From NCBI GenBank assembly GCA_030066475.1, contig JASJBO010000176.1, positions 1 to 15,948 on the forward strand: DNA of 15,948 nt, in the 5' to 3' direction. Both the position numbers and the translations under genes were made by a program. How positions within the stretch are numbered: the stretch's first letter is position 1; each line of letters opens with the position of its first letter. The notes under the pieces are model-generated. The model saw nothing but the letters and a program-made list of their open reading frames with translations, was not told the DNA's origin and searched no databases. This stretch comes from Myxococcota bacterium. Its GTDB lineage: Bacteria; Myxococcota_A; UBA9160; PR03. This document shows positions 5,441 through 13,527 of this stretch, in pieces.

Positions 5441-8314
5441 TCAGTCGAAGTCGCCGAAGGCGGCGGCCAGCAGCCGCCCCTGCCGCTTGCGGTGCAGCCG
5501 CATCGAGCCACCGGCCGGCGCCGCCGAGGGCGTGCGACCGGCATAGGCCAGGCGCTGGTCGTCGCGCAGCACGTCCTGGAGCCGCTCGCGCACGAACGTC
5601 CAGGCGCCCATGTTGGCGGGCTCCTCCTGGACCCAGACGACCTGCGCCGCGTTGGGATAGCGCCGCACGGCCTGCGCCACCGCGGTGTCGTCCCAGGGAT
5701 AGAGCTGCTCGACGCGCACCACCGCGGTCTCGGTGGCCCCGCCGTCGTCGCCCTCGCGCTGCTCGCGCTCGGCCAGCACGTCGTAGTACACCTTGCCGGT
5801 GCAGCACAGCACGCGCTGCACGCGCTCCGGCGCGGCGGCAGCGCGCGGGTCGTCGATCACGGTCTGGAAGTGGCCGTGGGTGAAGTCCTCGGGCACGGAC
5901 ACCGCGCGCGGCGCGCGCAGCAGGCTCTTGGGCGTGAAGATCACCAGCGGCGCGCGGAAGTTGCGGCGCAGCTGGCGGCGCAGCAGGTGGAAATACTGGG
6001 CGGGCGTGGTGCAGTTGGCGACCTGGAGGTTGTCCTCGGCGCACAGCTCCAGGAAGCGCTCGATGCGCGCGCTCGAGTGCTCGGGCCCCTGCCCCTCGTA
6101 GCCGTGGGGCAGCAGCATCACCAGCCCGCAGATGCGCCCCCACTTCACCGCCGCCGACGCCACGAACTGGTCGATGATCACCTGCGCGCCGTTTGCGAAG
6201 TCGCCGAACTGCGCCTCCCACATCGTGAGCGTCATCGGCGAGGCCAGCGCGTAGCCGTACTCGAAGCCCAGCACCGCCGCCTCCGACACCAGGCTGTCGT
6301 ACACCTCGAAGCGGCCCTGCGTCGGCGACAGGTGCGCCAGCGGCGCGTACTCGGTCGCCGAGCGCTGGTCCACCAGGATCGCGTGGCGCTGGCTGAAGGT
6401 GCCCCGCGAGCTGTCCTGCCCCGACAGCCGCACCCCGAAGCCCTCGAGCAGCAGCGAGCCGAATGCCAGCGCCTCGCCGAAGGCCCAGTCGACGCCGCCG
6501 CCCTCGTGCACCGACTTGGCGCGCTTCTCGAGGAAGGGGCGCAGCTTGCGGTGCAGCTCGAAGCCGGGCGGCACCGTCGAGATGCGCTCGGCGATCTGGG
6601 TGAGCCGCTCCATCGGGACCGCCGTCTCCGGCTCGTCCTCGGGACGCACGCGCGAGAAACCGGTCCAGGGCCCGCCGGGCTCGTAGGGCTCGTCGCGCTC
6701 GGGCGGCGTGCTCTGGATCACCTCGAGCGCCTGCGCCAGCTGGTTGCCCAGGTCCTCTTCGATGCGCTGCGCCTCGGCGTCGTCGAGCGCGCCCTGCTCG
6801 AGCAGCTGGCGGGTGTAGAGCTTCCGCACCGGCGTCTGGCTGCGGATCTTCTCGTACAGCACCGGCTGCGTGAAGCTCGGCTCGTCCCCCTCGTTGTGGC
6901 CGTGGCGCCGGTAGCAGACCAGGTCGATCACCACGTCGTCGCCGAAGCGCTGGCGGTACTCGAGCGCCAGCAGCGCCACGTGCACCACCGCCTCGACGTC
7001 GTCGCCGTTCACGTGGAAGATCGGCACCTGGATCATCTTGGCGACGTCGGTGCAGTAGAGCGTCGAGCGGGTCTCGGCGGGCGTCGCGGTGAAGCCGATC
7101 TGGTTGTTGACCACCAGGTGCAGGGTCCCGCCGGTCGAGTAGCCGCTCAGGTTCGAGAGGTTGAGGGTCTCGGCCACCACGCCCTGCCCCGAGAACGCGG
7201 CGTCGCCGTGCACCAGCAGCGGCACGATGCTGCGGCCGCGCGCGTCGCCGGCGTTGATCTGCTTGGCGCGCGTGCGCCCCTCGACGACCGGGTTCACCGC
7301 CTCGAGGTGCGAGGGGTTGCCGGTCAGCGACAGGTGGACGCGGTGCCCGTCGCGGGTGCGCCGGTCGCTCGAGAAGCCTTTGTGGTACTTCACGTCGCCC
7401 GAGCCGTAGGGGCTGTCGAGGTCCTCGACGTCCTCGAACTCGCCGAAGATCGTCTCGAACGACTTGCCCAGGATGTTCGAGAGCACGTTCAGGCGGCCGC
7501 GGTGCGCCATGCCGATCACGTACTCGCGAACGTCCTGCTCCGGCGCGGCCTCCACCAGGCTGTCGAGCAGCGGGATCAGCGACTCCGCGCCCTCGAGCGA
7601 GAAGCGCTTCTGGCCCAGGAACTTGGTGTGCAGGAAGCGCTCGAACAGGTCGGCCGCCGAGAGCCGCTCGAGGATGCGCCGCTGGTCGGCCGCAGCGAAC
7701 CGGGTGCGGTTGCGCGTCTCCTCGAGCCGCCGCTGGATCCAGCTCTTGCGGCCCGGATCCTGGATATGGGTGAACTCCACGCCGACCCGGCCGCAGTAGG
7801 TGTCGCGGAGCAGCGCGAGGATGTCGCCCAGGGTCTGCACGGGCCCGCCGGGCAGGTCGCCCGCGAGGAACGAGCGGTCCAGGTCGGCGTGGCCGAGGCC
7901 GTAGTGGCCGGGGTCGAGCTCGGGGAAGTAGGCACCCGAGGAGACGCCGAGCGGGTCGATGCTCGCCACCCGGTGACCGCGGGCGCGGTAGGAGTGGATC
8001 AGCCGCAGCACGCGCGCGTGCTTCTCGGCGTCGGCGCGGTCGAGCGTCAGGTCGACTGCGCGGCCGGCACGCGCCGGCTCCGGCGCCACGCGGCCGGGCC
8101 GGGACGGCGCGACGGGCGCGGCCAGCGGCTCCCGGAAGTGCGGCGCCCAGGCGGGGTCGACCGACGTCGGGTCGACCTCGTAGCGCTGACGGATCTCCTC
8201 GACCGCAGCGGCGTTGATGCCAAAGCTCACGAGCGAGTCGCGCGCCGGTCCCGGGTGCTCGGGTGCGGAGGCAGGCGGAGCTGAGCCGGGCTTACGTCGC
8301 CCGTTCGGGTCCAT
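5441..8314 (-). CDS. sucA: 2-oxoglutarate dehydrogenase E1 component (thiamine diphosphate dependent)
   Basis: This 957-residue protein matches the length of SucA (E. coli 933). It catalyses the decarboxylating first step of the 2-oxoglutarate dehydrogenase complex of the citric acid cycle and passes the succinyl group to the E2 lipoyl domain. Visible motifs: an N-terminal E2-binding-type region (about 40-60, VEEIRQRYEVDP); GMAHRGRLNVL around 268; LTGNPSHLEAVNPVVEG; HGDAAFSGQGVVAETL around 366; the thiamine-diphosphate region through VNNQIGF; RRHGHNEGDEPSFTQP around 470; and MWEAQFGDFANGAQ around 695. There is no E2 catalytic domain, unlike the actinobacterial Kgd fusion. The ATG at 8314 has a good ribosome binding site (GAGGAGA, eight bases upstream) and a candidate promoter close by. 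Unusually, the next gene downstream is nfi rather than sucB, so the E2 and E3 subunits must be encoded elsewhere. Confidence 0.98.
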   Translation of the reverse strand: MDPNGRRKPGSAPPASAPEHPGPARDSLVSFGINAAAVEEIRQRYEVDPTSVDPAWAPHFREPLAAPVAPSRPGRVAPEPARAGRAVDLTLDRADAEKHARVLRLIHSYRARGHRVASIDPLGVSSGAYFPELDPGHYGLGHADLDRSFLAGDLPGGPVQTLGDILALLRDTYCGRVGVEFTHIQDPGRKSWIQRRLEETRNRTRFAAADQRRILERLSAADLFERFLHTKFLGQKRFSLEGAESLIPLLDSLVEAAPEQDVREYVIGMAHRGRLNVLSNILGKSFETIFGEFEDVEDLDSPYGSGDVKYHKGFSSDRRTRDGHRVHLSLTGNPSHLEAVNPVVEGRTRAKQINAGDARGRSIVPLLVHGDAAFSGQGVVAETLNLSNLSGYSTGGTLHLVVNNQIGFTATPAETRSTLYCTDVAKMIQVPIFHVNGDDVEAVVHVALLALEYRQRFGDDVVIDLVCYRRHGHNEGDEPSFTQPVLYEKIRSQTPVRKLYTRQLLEQGALDDAEAQRIEEDLGNQLAQALEVIQSTPPERDEPYEPGGPWTGFSRVRPEDEPETAVPMERLTQIAERISTVPPGFELHRKLRPFLEKRAKSVHEGGGVDWAFGEALAFGSLLLEGFGVRLSGQDSSRGTFSQRHAILVDQRSATEYAPLAHLSPTQGRFEVYDSLVSEAAVLGFEYGYALASPMTLTMWEAQFGDFANGAQVIIDQFVASAAVKWGRICGLVMLLPHGYEGQGPEHSSARIERFLELCAEDNLQVANCTTPAQYFHLLRRQLRRNFRAPLVIFTPKSLLRAPRAVSVPEDFTHGHFQTVIDDPRAAAAPERVQRVLCCTGKVYYDVLAEREQREGDDGGATETAVVRVEQLYPWDDTAVAQAVRRYPNAAQVVWVQEEPANMGAWTFVRERLQDVLRDDQRLAYAGRTPSAAPAGGSMRLHRKRQGRLLAAAFGDFD

Positions 8315-8338
8315 CGGGAGCCTCTCCTCGGGAGTCGC

Positions 8339-8366
8339 AATCTAACTCAAATCATCGGCAGGACAA
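8339..8366 (-). promoter_or_regulatory. Candidate sigma-70-type promoter for sucA
   Basis: On the minus strand TTGTCC (8366-8361) and TAGATT (8344-8339) are separated by 16 bases, each matching four of six consensus positions. The start point would fall near 8332, leaving a leader of about 18 bases that contains the GAGGAGA ribosome binding site. The stretch 8339-8375 is clearly more AT-rich than its surroundings. The tandem repeats begin nine bases upstream of the -35 box. The placement is plausible but untested. Confidence 0.4.
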
Positions 8367-8375
8367 CGCAAACCT

Positions 8376-8525
8376 GATGGACTTCGCTCGCCTGCGGCTC
8401 GCTGCGCGCGCCTGCGGCGCTTGCGGATGGACTTCGCTCGCCTGCGGCTCGCTGCGCGCGCCTGCGGCGCTTGCGGATGGACTTCGCTCGCCTGCGGCTC
8501 GCTGCGCGCGCCCAAGGCGCTTGCG
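8376..8525. repeat. Three tandem copies of a 50-bp GC-rich unit upstream of sucA
   Basis: Units run 8376-8425, 8426-8475 and 8476-8525. The first two are identical; the third differs at three positions near its end (CCCAAGGCGC in place of CCTGCGGCGC). Each unit contains the decamer CGCCTGCGGC twice, 20 bases apart, so the decamers recur at 20- and 30-base steps; the last one is altered in unit three. The array fills most of the 262-bp gap between the kinase stop and sucA. Nearer the kinase stop a GCCGG...CCGGC inverted repeat (8548-8569) could form a hairpin but has no T-tract. I see no protein-coding signal: the open frame across the array on the minus strand is low-complexity Arg/Ala/Gln-rich and lacks a good ribosome binding site. 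Confidence 0.95.
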
Positions 8526-8576
8526 GGTGCCTGCATCGGGACTGGTTGCCGGGCGGAGGCGGCTCCGGCTGGGGGA

Positions 8577-11500
8577 TCAAGCCTTGAGGGCCTTGGCGAT
8601 GGCGGCGAGGCGGGTCTTGACCTCGCCGGTGGTGGCGGGGCGCTGGTCGGCCTGCTTGGCCATGAGCTGGCCGATCAGCATCACCAGCTCGTTCGGGAGG
8701 CCCTCGACGCGGCGGCGCGGGTCGGGCGGCGGCGTGTGGCGGTGGTGGTAGGTCACGTCGCCATCCTTGAACGGGACGTCGCCCAGCAGCAGCTCGTAGA
8801 GCGTCACGCCGAGTGCGTAGAGATCGGCGCGGTGGTCGACGTTCTCGCCGGCGGCCTGCTCGGGCGCCATGTAGTAAGGCGTGCCGCCGACGACGGTGGC
8901 GGCGCGCCGCACCTCCTCGGTCATCTTGGCGAGCCCGAAATCCATGATCTTGAGCACGCGATCGCGCGTGAAGAACAGGTTCGAGGTCTTGATGTCGCGG
9001 TGGACGATGCCCTGTCCGTGGGCGTACTCGAGGCCGGCGGCGGCCTGGGCGCCGAGCCGCGCCACGTCGCGCGGTGCCAGCTTCTGGCGCTTGGCCAGCA
9101 CCTCGTGCAGCGGCAGGCCCTCGAGCAGCTCCATCGTGATGAAGTAGGCGTCGCCCTCCTGGTCGGCGTCGAAGAGCGTGACGATGTTGCGGTGGTTCAG
9201 CGCCGCGGCGGCCCGCGCCTCGCGCAGGAACAGGCGCACCGCGGTGGGATGGTTGCGCAGGTTGTCGGGCAGGCGCTTCAGCGCCACGACGCGGCCGAGC
9301 CGCTTGTCGCGCGCCTTGAACACCACGCCCATGCCGCCGCGACCGAGCTCGCCGAGGATCTCGTAGCGGCTCTCGCCGGGCGGAGCGGCGACGTCCGGGC
9401 GGGTCGCCACGGCGGTGGCTTCGGTCGAGATCCGACCGCGCAGCGCCTCGATTCGCTCGACGACGCCCGGGTAGTGGAAGTCGCGCGCCCGGATCGACTC
9501 GCAGGCCTCGAGCGCTTCCTGGCATCGGCCGGCGCGCTCGAGCACCTGCGCGTGCTGATCGCACAGCTCGAGCGGCGCCGCCTCGCCTCCGGCCGACTGC
9601 ACGGCGTCCTCGAGCTTCTGCACGGCCAGGTCGAGCTCACCGCGCTCGGCGAAGATCTCGCCGAGCTTGCGGCAGGCCTTGGGATAGTCCGGATCGCGCA
9701 GCTCGACCATCTGCAGATTGCGGATCGCCCGATCGGGGTCGCCCAGCTCGACGGCTGCGGTCGCGGCGTCCAGATACGCCGCCTGCTTCTCGAGCAGCTC
9801 GGCCACCTTCGCGTGGTTCCCGCTGCGGCGGTAGCAGTCGAGCGCGTCCTCGTACTGGTAGGCGGTCTCGAACGCCACGGCGGCGCGCATCAGGTCGCCG
9901 CTGTCGCGATAGGCCTCGGCCGCCTTCTCGAAGTTCCCGGCCTGCTCGTACAGCTCGCCCGCCTGCGCCGGGTCCTCGACGCGGGCAGAGACGAGCGCTG
10001 CGGCCTCCTCGAAGCAGCCGGCCTGCTCGTAGCAGGCGGCCGCCTGCTCGTTCTCGCCGAGCGCGGCGTGGTGCTCGGCGCGGATCCGGGCGGCGCGCTC
10101 GCGCTGGCCCCCCTCCTCCAGAGCGGTCGCGGCGGCCGGCAGGCTGCCCTGGAGATAGGGCTCGACGGCGGCCGGGCAGTCGCGGAAGACGACCGCGTCC
10201 TCCTCGTCGACGTCGAACGACAGGGTGCGCGGCGCGAGGCCCTCGATCGCGATCTCCTTCTCGAGCACGCGATCTCCGGCGCCCACCGCCACGCGGTGCC
10301 GCCCCGGTCCCAGATAGATCAGCGTGCGGCCCTGGCGCGCGTAGCGCACGCTGTCCGTCTGGCCGCGCAGGGCGACGAGCGCCTGCGGGAGCGGCTCGCC
10401 GCGCTCGAACACGCACAGCTCGACCGGGCACTCCTTGGGCCGGAAGTCGAAGTCGATCTTCGCGGTGGTGCCGCGCTTCACCACCACCTGCTGCTCGGCG
10501 AAGTAGTTGCCCACCACCTCGTCGGTGCCGGGCTCCAGCATCAGGCCGTGCACGGTGACGTAGTACTTGCGCGCGGGCAGCCAGCGGAAGGTGGTCTCGC
10601 GCCCCACCATGCTGCGCTGGTAACGGCCCATCGCGCGCAGCTTGCGCCCGAAGCGCGCCTCGCCCTGCTTGCGCCGCTGCTCGCCGCCCTTCGCGCGCTC
10701 GGGGCGGCGCGTCAGCTTGATGCTGAAGAAGCCCTTGCCCAGCGAGGCGTATTGGAGGCCGACCACCAGCTCGCCCCAACCGCGGAAGATCGGCGCCACC
10801 GACAGCGCGGCCAGCAGCGCGTAGATCGCGAAGGCGACCCAGTTCCAGCCGGCGTAGCGGAGCTGGCCGCCGGGAATCAGCGCCTCGTTGCGGAAGCGGC
10901 GCACCTGGTCCGCCTGCGCGCCGACCAGCATGCGCACCTCGAGGCGCAGGCCGCCGGACTCGGAGACGTCCCCGCCGGCGGGCACGCTGCGCATGCGCGA
11001 CACGAAGATCGCGTCGGTGCCCAGCGCGTCGTTCAGGCGCGCCGCGGTCCGCTCGTCGCCGCCGAACTCCGCCAGCGCGGCCTGGTCGGCGGCATTCAGC
11101 GCCGCCGGGATCTCGATCGGCGGCACCACCTCGTAGCGGCCCGCGAGCGCGCGCACCAGCTCCTCGGTCACGCCGGAGGGCTCGGGGCGCTTCGGGTACA
11201 GCAGGCGCTCGACCTGGCCGCGCGTCTCGAGCGCGGCGGTGGGCAGCACGGCCACGGCGGCGATCGGGTACGGGCGCCCGGGGAGGTCGGTCGGGAAGGT
11301 GGCGACGAGCTGCGCGAACAGGCCGCGCGGCGCATCGGAGGGCCCGCCGGCGGACGCCCCTTCCGCGGCGAGCGACTCGCCGCCTGCGAAGAGCGTCGCG
11401 CGCCGCCGCGCCTCCTCGGCCGCGGCCGTCGAGCCCGTGATCTCGTGCAGCCGTGCCAGCTCGCCGTGGATCGCCCCGTTGTCGGGCTCCATCTCGGCGG

Positions 11501-13109
11501 CCTGGTCGAGCATCGCCTCCGCCTGGTCGAGCTGGCCGCGCTCCATCTGGATCGAGGCGGCCTCGCGCATCAGCGGCGGCGTGAGACCGCCCGGCTGCGC
11601 CTCGATCAGCTCCATCGCCCCCTCGACGTCTCCGACGGTGCGCAGCAGCTTCGCCTGCTTGAGGCGGGTCCGGTCGTCCCCGGGCGCCAGCTCCAGCGCG
11701 TGGCCGAACATCTCGGAGGCCTGCTGGTCGTCGCCCGCCGCGAGCGCCAGCTCGCCCAGGCCGCGCAGCGGGGCCGGATCCCGCGGGGCCAGCTGGCGTG
11801 CCTGCTGGTAGGCCTGGCGCGCTCCGTCGGCGTCGCCCAGCGTGTGACGGGCGCTTCCCACCACCTGCCACACCTCGGCGTCGGCGGCGCCCAGCTCGAT
11901 GGCGCGCTCGCCGGCCAGCAGCGCCTGGTCGGTCAGGCCGAGCTGGGCGTGCAGCAGCGCCTGGTCGCGCAGCGCCTCGCCCTGGAGGCCGGGCGCGAGC
12001 TGGGTGGCGCGTGCCAGATGGGTCTCGGCGCGGGCGGCGTCGTTGCGCGCGCCGTACTGCTGGCCGATCCGGAGGTGCAGGCGCCCCCGCGTGCGCTCGT
12101 CGATCCCGGGCATGCCGGCCACCTGCTCGAGCGCGACGGGGTCGAGCGCGGCGGGGTTCGCCGCATCGAGCAGCGCGACGGCCTGCCCCGAGCGGCCGAG
12201 CCGCGCCAGGGCGCGGGCGCGGCCCGCGCTGAAGTCGGACGCCGGGTCGAGCGACTCGGCGCGCTCGTAGAGCGCGAGGGCGCGCTCGTACTCCCCCATC
12301 TCGTCGGCCGCCTCGGCGGCGGCAGCGACCAGGTCGGCGTCGTCGGTGCCGTGCAGCTCGGTGCGCAGCCACAGCCGGGCGCGCTGGCTCTGACCGCGCG
12401 CCACGGCGAGGCGCGCGCGCTGTCCGAGCGTCACGTTCCTGGCCTGGGCGCGCGCCTCGACGCGGGCGCGGAGCGAGCCGGCGGTGGGGCTGTACTTGCC
12501 GACGAGCTCGCGCCAGGCGGTGGAGAGGCGACCCGATTCGAGCTGTCCGAGCACGCGGCCGTAGAGCGCCAGCTCGGCGAGCGAGGGATTGGGGGCGCTG
12601 CGCCCGGGCAGGCCGGCCTGCGCCAGCATCGCGTCGAGCGCCTCGCCCAGGGCGACGCCCAGCTCGGCGACCGGCCGCTCGCTGCGGCCCGCGGCGAACA
12701 GCGAGCCGGCGGCGAGATCGGCGAGCAGCAGGCGCACCGTGGCGCGGCCCACATCCTCGCGCAGGTCCACCACCAGGGCCCGGTCGGCGCCCGCGCTGCG
12801 AGCCACCTCGCCCAGCGTGCCCGCGGCGGGAAGCGGCTGGCGCCGGGCGGGCGCGAGCGCGCCGTGCAGCGCACAGCGCTCGGGACCGCCGATGCCGAGC
12901 TCCGCCATCCGCCCGCGCGCCCACTCGGTCGCGCCCCAGGCGACCGCCTCGAGCGAGGCATCGGCGCGGGGGGGAAGACACACCAGCCCGGCGGCGCGGG
13001 CAGTGGATGCTGCCGGCGCCAGCGCAAGCCCGAGGGTGCTGGCCAGCGCGAGCGCGGCCGCGAGGCGCAAGGCGCCCCGGCCCGCCCGTCTCCCCCGCGT
13101 GCGGTCCAT
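8577..13109 (-). CDS. Transmembrane Ser/Thr protein kinase with N-terminal periplasmic repeats and C-terminal kinase domain
   Basis: This 1510-residue protein begins with a basic, then hydrophobic signal sequence (to about residue 40). Residues about 40-165 and 610-745 resemble TolB-N/CsgG-type domains; about 170-580 are TPR-like helical repeats (for example ALALYERAESLDP, AEAMLDQAAEMEPDN). One membrane span lies near 753-775 (WNWVAFAIYALLAALSVAPIF) and is followed by a strongly basic stretch, which places the C-terminal side in the cytoplasm. About 830-960 is beta-rich and PEGA-like, and 965-1215 holds short helical repeats (YEQAGCFEEAA, YEQAGNFEKAA). The kinase is at about 1246-1505 with GELGRGGMGVVFKA, VALKRL, IVHRDIKTSN, MDFGLAK and MAPEQ, so it should be active. 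Substrates and signal are unknown. The start is the ATG at 13109, chosen for the signal sequence; GCAGGG precedes it. It lies 52 bp after the cupin gene. Confidence 0.93.
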   Translation of the reverse strand: MDRTRGRRAGRGALRLAAALALASTLGLALAPAASTARAAGLVCLPPRADASLEAVAWGATEWARGRMAELGIGGPERCALHGALAPARRQPLPAAGTLGEVARSAGADRALVVDLREDVGRATVRLLLADLAAGSLFAAGRSERPVAELGVALGEALDAMLAQAGLPGRSAPNPSLAELALYGRVLGQLESGRLSTAWRELVGKYSPTAGSLRARVEARAQARNVTLGQRARLAVARGQSQRARLWLRTELHGTDDADLVAAAAEAADEMGEYERALALYERAESLDPASDFSAGRARALARLGRSGQAVALLDAANPAALDPVALEQVAGMPGIDERTRGRLHLRIGQQYGARNDAARAETHLARATQLAPGLQGEALRDQALLHAQLGLTDQALLAGERAIELGAADAEVWQVVGSARHTLGDADGARQAYQQARQLAPRDPAPLRGLGELALAAGDDQQASEMFGHALELAPGDDRTRLKQAKLLRTVGDVEGAMELIEAQPGGLTPPLMREAASIQMERGQLDQAEAMLDQAAEMEPDNGAIHGELARLHEITGSTAAAEEARRRATLFAGGESLAAEGASAGGPSDAPRGLFAQLVATFPTDLPGRPYPIAAVAVLPTAALETRGQVERLLYPKRPEPSGVTEELVRALAGRYEVVPPIEIPAALNAADQAALAEFGGDERTAARLNDALGTDAIFVSRMRSVPAGGDVSESGGLRLEVRMLVGAQADQVRRFRNEALIPGGQLRYAGWNWVAFAIYALLAALSVAPIFRGWGELVVGLQYASLGKGFFSIKLTRRPERAKGGEQRRKQGEARFGRKLRAMGRYQRSMVGRETTFRWLPARKYYVTVHGLMLEPGTDEVVGNYFAEQQVVVKRGTTAKIDFDFRPKECPVELCVFERGEPLPQALVALRGQTDSVRYARQGRTLIYLGPGRHRVAVGAGDRVLEKEIAIEGLAPRTLSFDVDEEDAVVFRDCPAAVEPYLQGSLPAAATALEEGGQRERAARIRAEHHAALGENEQAAACYEQAGCFEEAAALVSARVEDPAQAGELYEQAGNFEKAAEAYRDSGDLMRAAVAFETAYQYEDALDCYRRSGNHAKVAELLEKQAAYLDAATAAVELGDPDRAIRNLQMVELRDPDYPKACRKLGEIFAERGELDLAVQKLEDAVQSAGGEAAPLELCDQHAQVLERAGRCQEALEACESIRARDFHYPGVVERIEALRGRISTEATAVATRPDVAAPPGESRYEILGELGRGGMGVVFKARDKRLGRVVALKRLPDNLRNHPTAVRLFLREARAAAALNHRNIVTLFDADQEGDAYFITMELLEGLPLHEVLAKRQKLAPRDVARLGAQAAAGLEYAHGQGIVHRDIKTSNLFFTRDRVLKIMDFGLAKMTEEVRRAATVVGGTPYYMAPEQAAGENVDHRADLYALGVTLYELLLGDVPFKDGDVTYHHRHTPPPDPRRRVEGLPNELVMLIGQLMAKQADQRPATTGEVKTRLAAIAKALKA

Positions 13110-13161
13110 CGGCCCTGCATCGGCCGTGCACCCGGAACGATTGAGGACGAACTGGAGGCTT

Positions 13162-13503
13162 CTAGGGGCTCGGCGCCAGGATGGCCAGCAGCAGGAGCCG
13201 CTCGTCACCCGTGTTGCGGATGCCGTGGGGGACGCCTTCGGGCGCCACCAGCATCTCGCCGGGGCCGGCCGGGATCTCCTGGTCCTCGAGCAGGAAGAGG
13301 CCGGTGCCGGTGAGCACCTGGTAGACCTTGTCCATGCCGGCGTGGGCGTGGAGGGCGTGCTCCTGGCCGGGCTCGAAGCAGTTCAGGCCCACCAGGATCC
13401 GCTCCGAGGCGAACAGGGTGCTCTTGCCCATCTTGTCGGGACGGAACACCGCGTGCTCCGCCGGGTGGATCGCCGCCGGGTGCTCGGGGCTCGGGCTCGA
13501 CAT
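13162..13503 (-). CDS. Small single-domain cupin protein
   Basis: This 113-residue protein is one cupin barrel. Motif 1 is PGQEHALHAHAGMDKVYQVLTG with metal ligands H52 and H54; the usual Glu is replaced by D58. Motif 2 is PGEMLVAPEGVPHGIRNTG with H93 and N97. Small cupins of this type bind a divalent metal and serve as dioxygenases, isomerases or sensors, so no reaction can be assigned; the Asp in place of Glu may alter metal preference. The ATG at 13503 has an excellent ribosome binding site (GAGGAGGAA, three bases upstream), suggesting strong translation. It lies 24 bp after the hydrolase and 52 bp before the kinase gene, all in the same direction, so the three are probably co-transcribed. 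There is no signal peptide, so it should be cytoplasmic. Confidence 0.9.
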   Translation of the reverse strand: MSSPSPEHPAAIHPAEHAVFRPDKMGKSTLFASERILVGLNCFEPGQEHALHAHAGMDKVYQVLTGTGLFLLEDQEIPAGPGEMLVAPEGVPHGIRNTGDERLLLLAILAPSP

Positions 13504-13527
13504 CGCTTCCTCCTCGATCCGGTGCGC

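Noticed and set aside
5492..8284. A 930-codon open frame on the plus strand, antisense to sucA.
   Set aside because: It has biased composition and no domain signal; the minus strand carries all SucA motifs.
8376..8525. The 50-bp repeats as a CRISPR array.
   Set aside because: The units are contiguous with no unique spacers.
8342..8536. A 64-codon minus-strand frame across the tandem repeats.
   Set aside because: It consists of the repeated Arg/Ala-rich translation of the 50-bp units, has no good ribosome binding site and overlaps the candidate sucA promoter.
8548..8569. The GCCGG...CCGGC inverted repeat after the kinase stop as an intrinsic terminator.
   Set aside because: It has a short stem and no T-tract in the direction of transcription; such repeats are common at this base composition.
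8421..13313. A 1630-codon open frame on the plus strand, antisense to the kinase gene.
   Set aside because: The translation is low-complexity (Ala, Gly, Arg, Leu, Val, His rich) without recognisable motifs, while the opposite strand encodes a clear kinase. Long antisense frames without stops are expected in very GC-rich genes.
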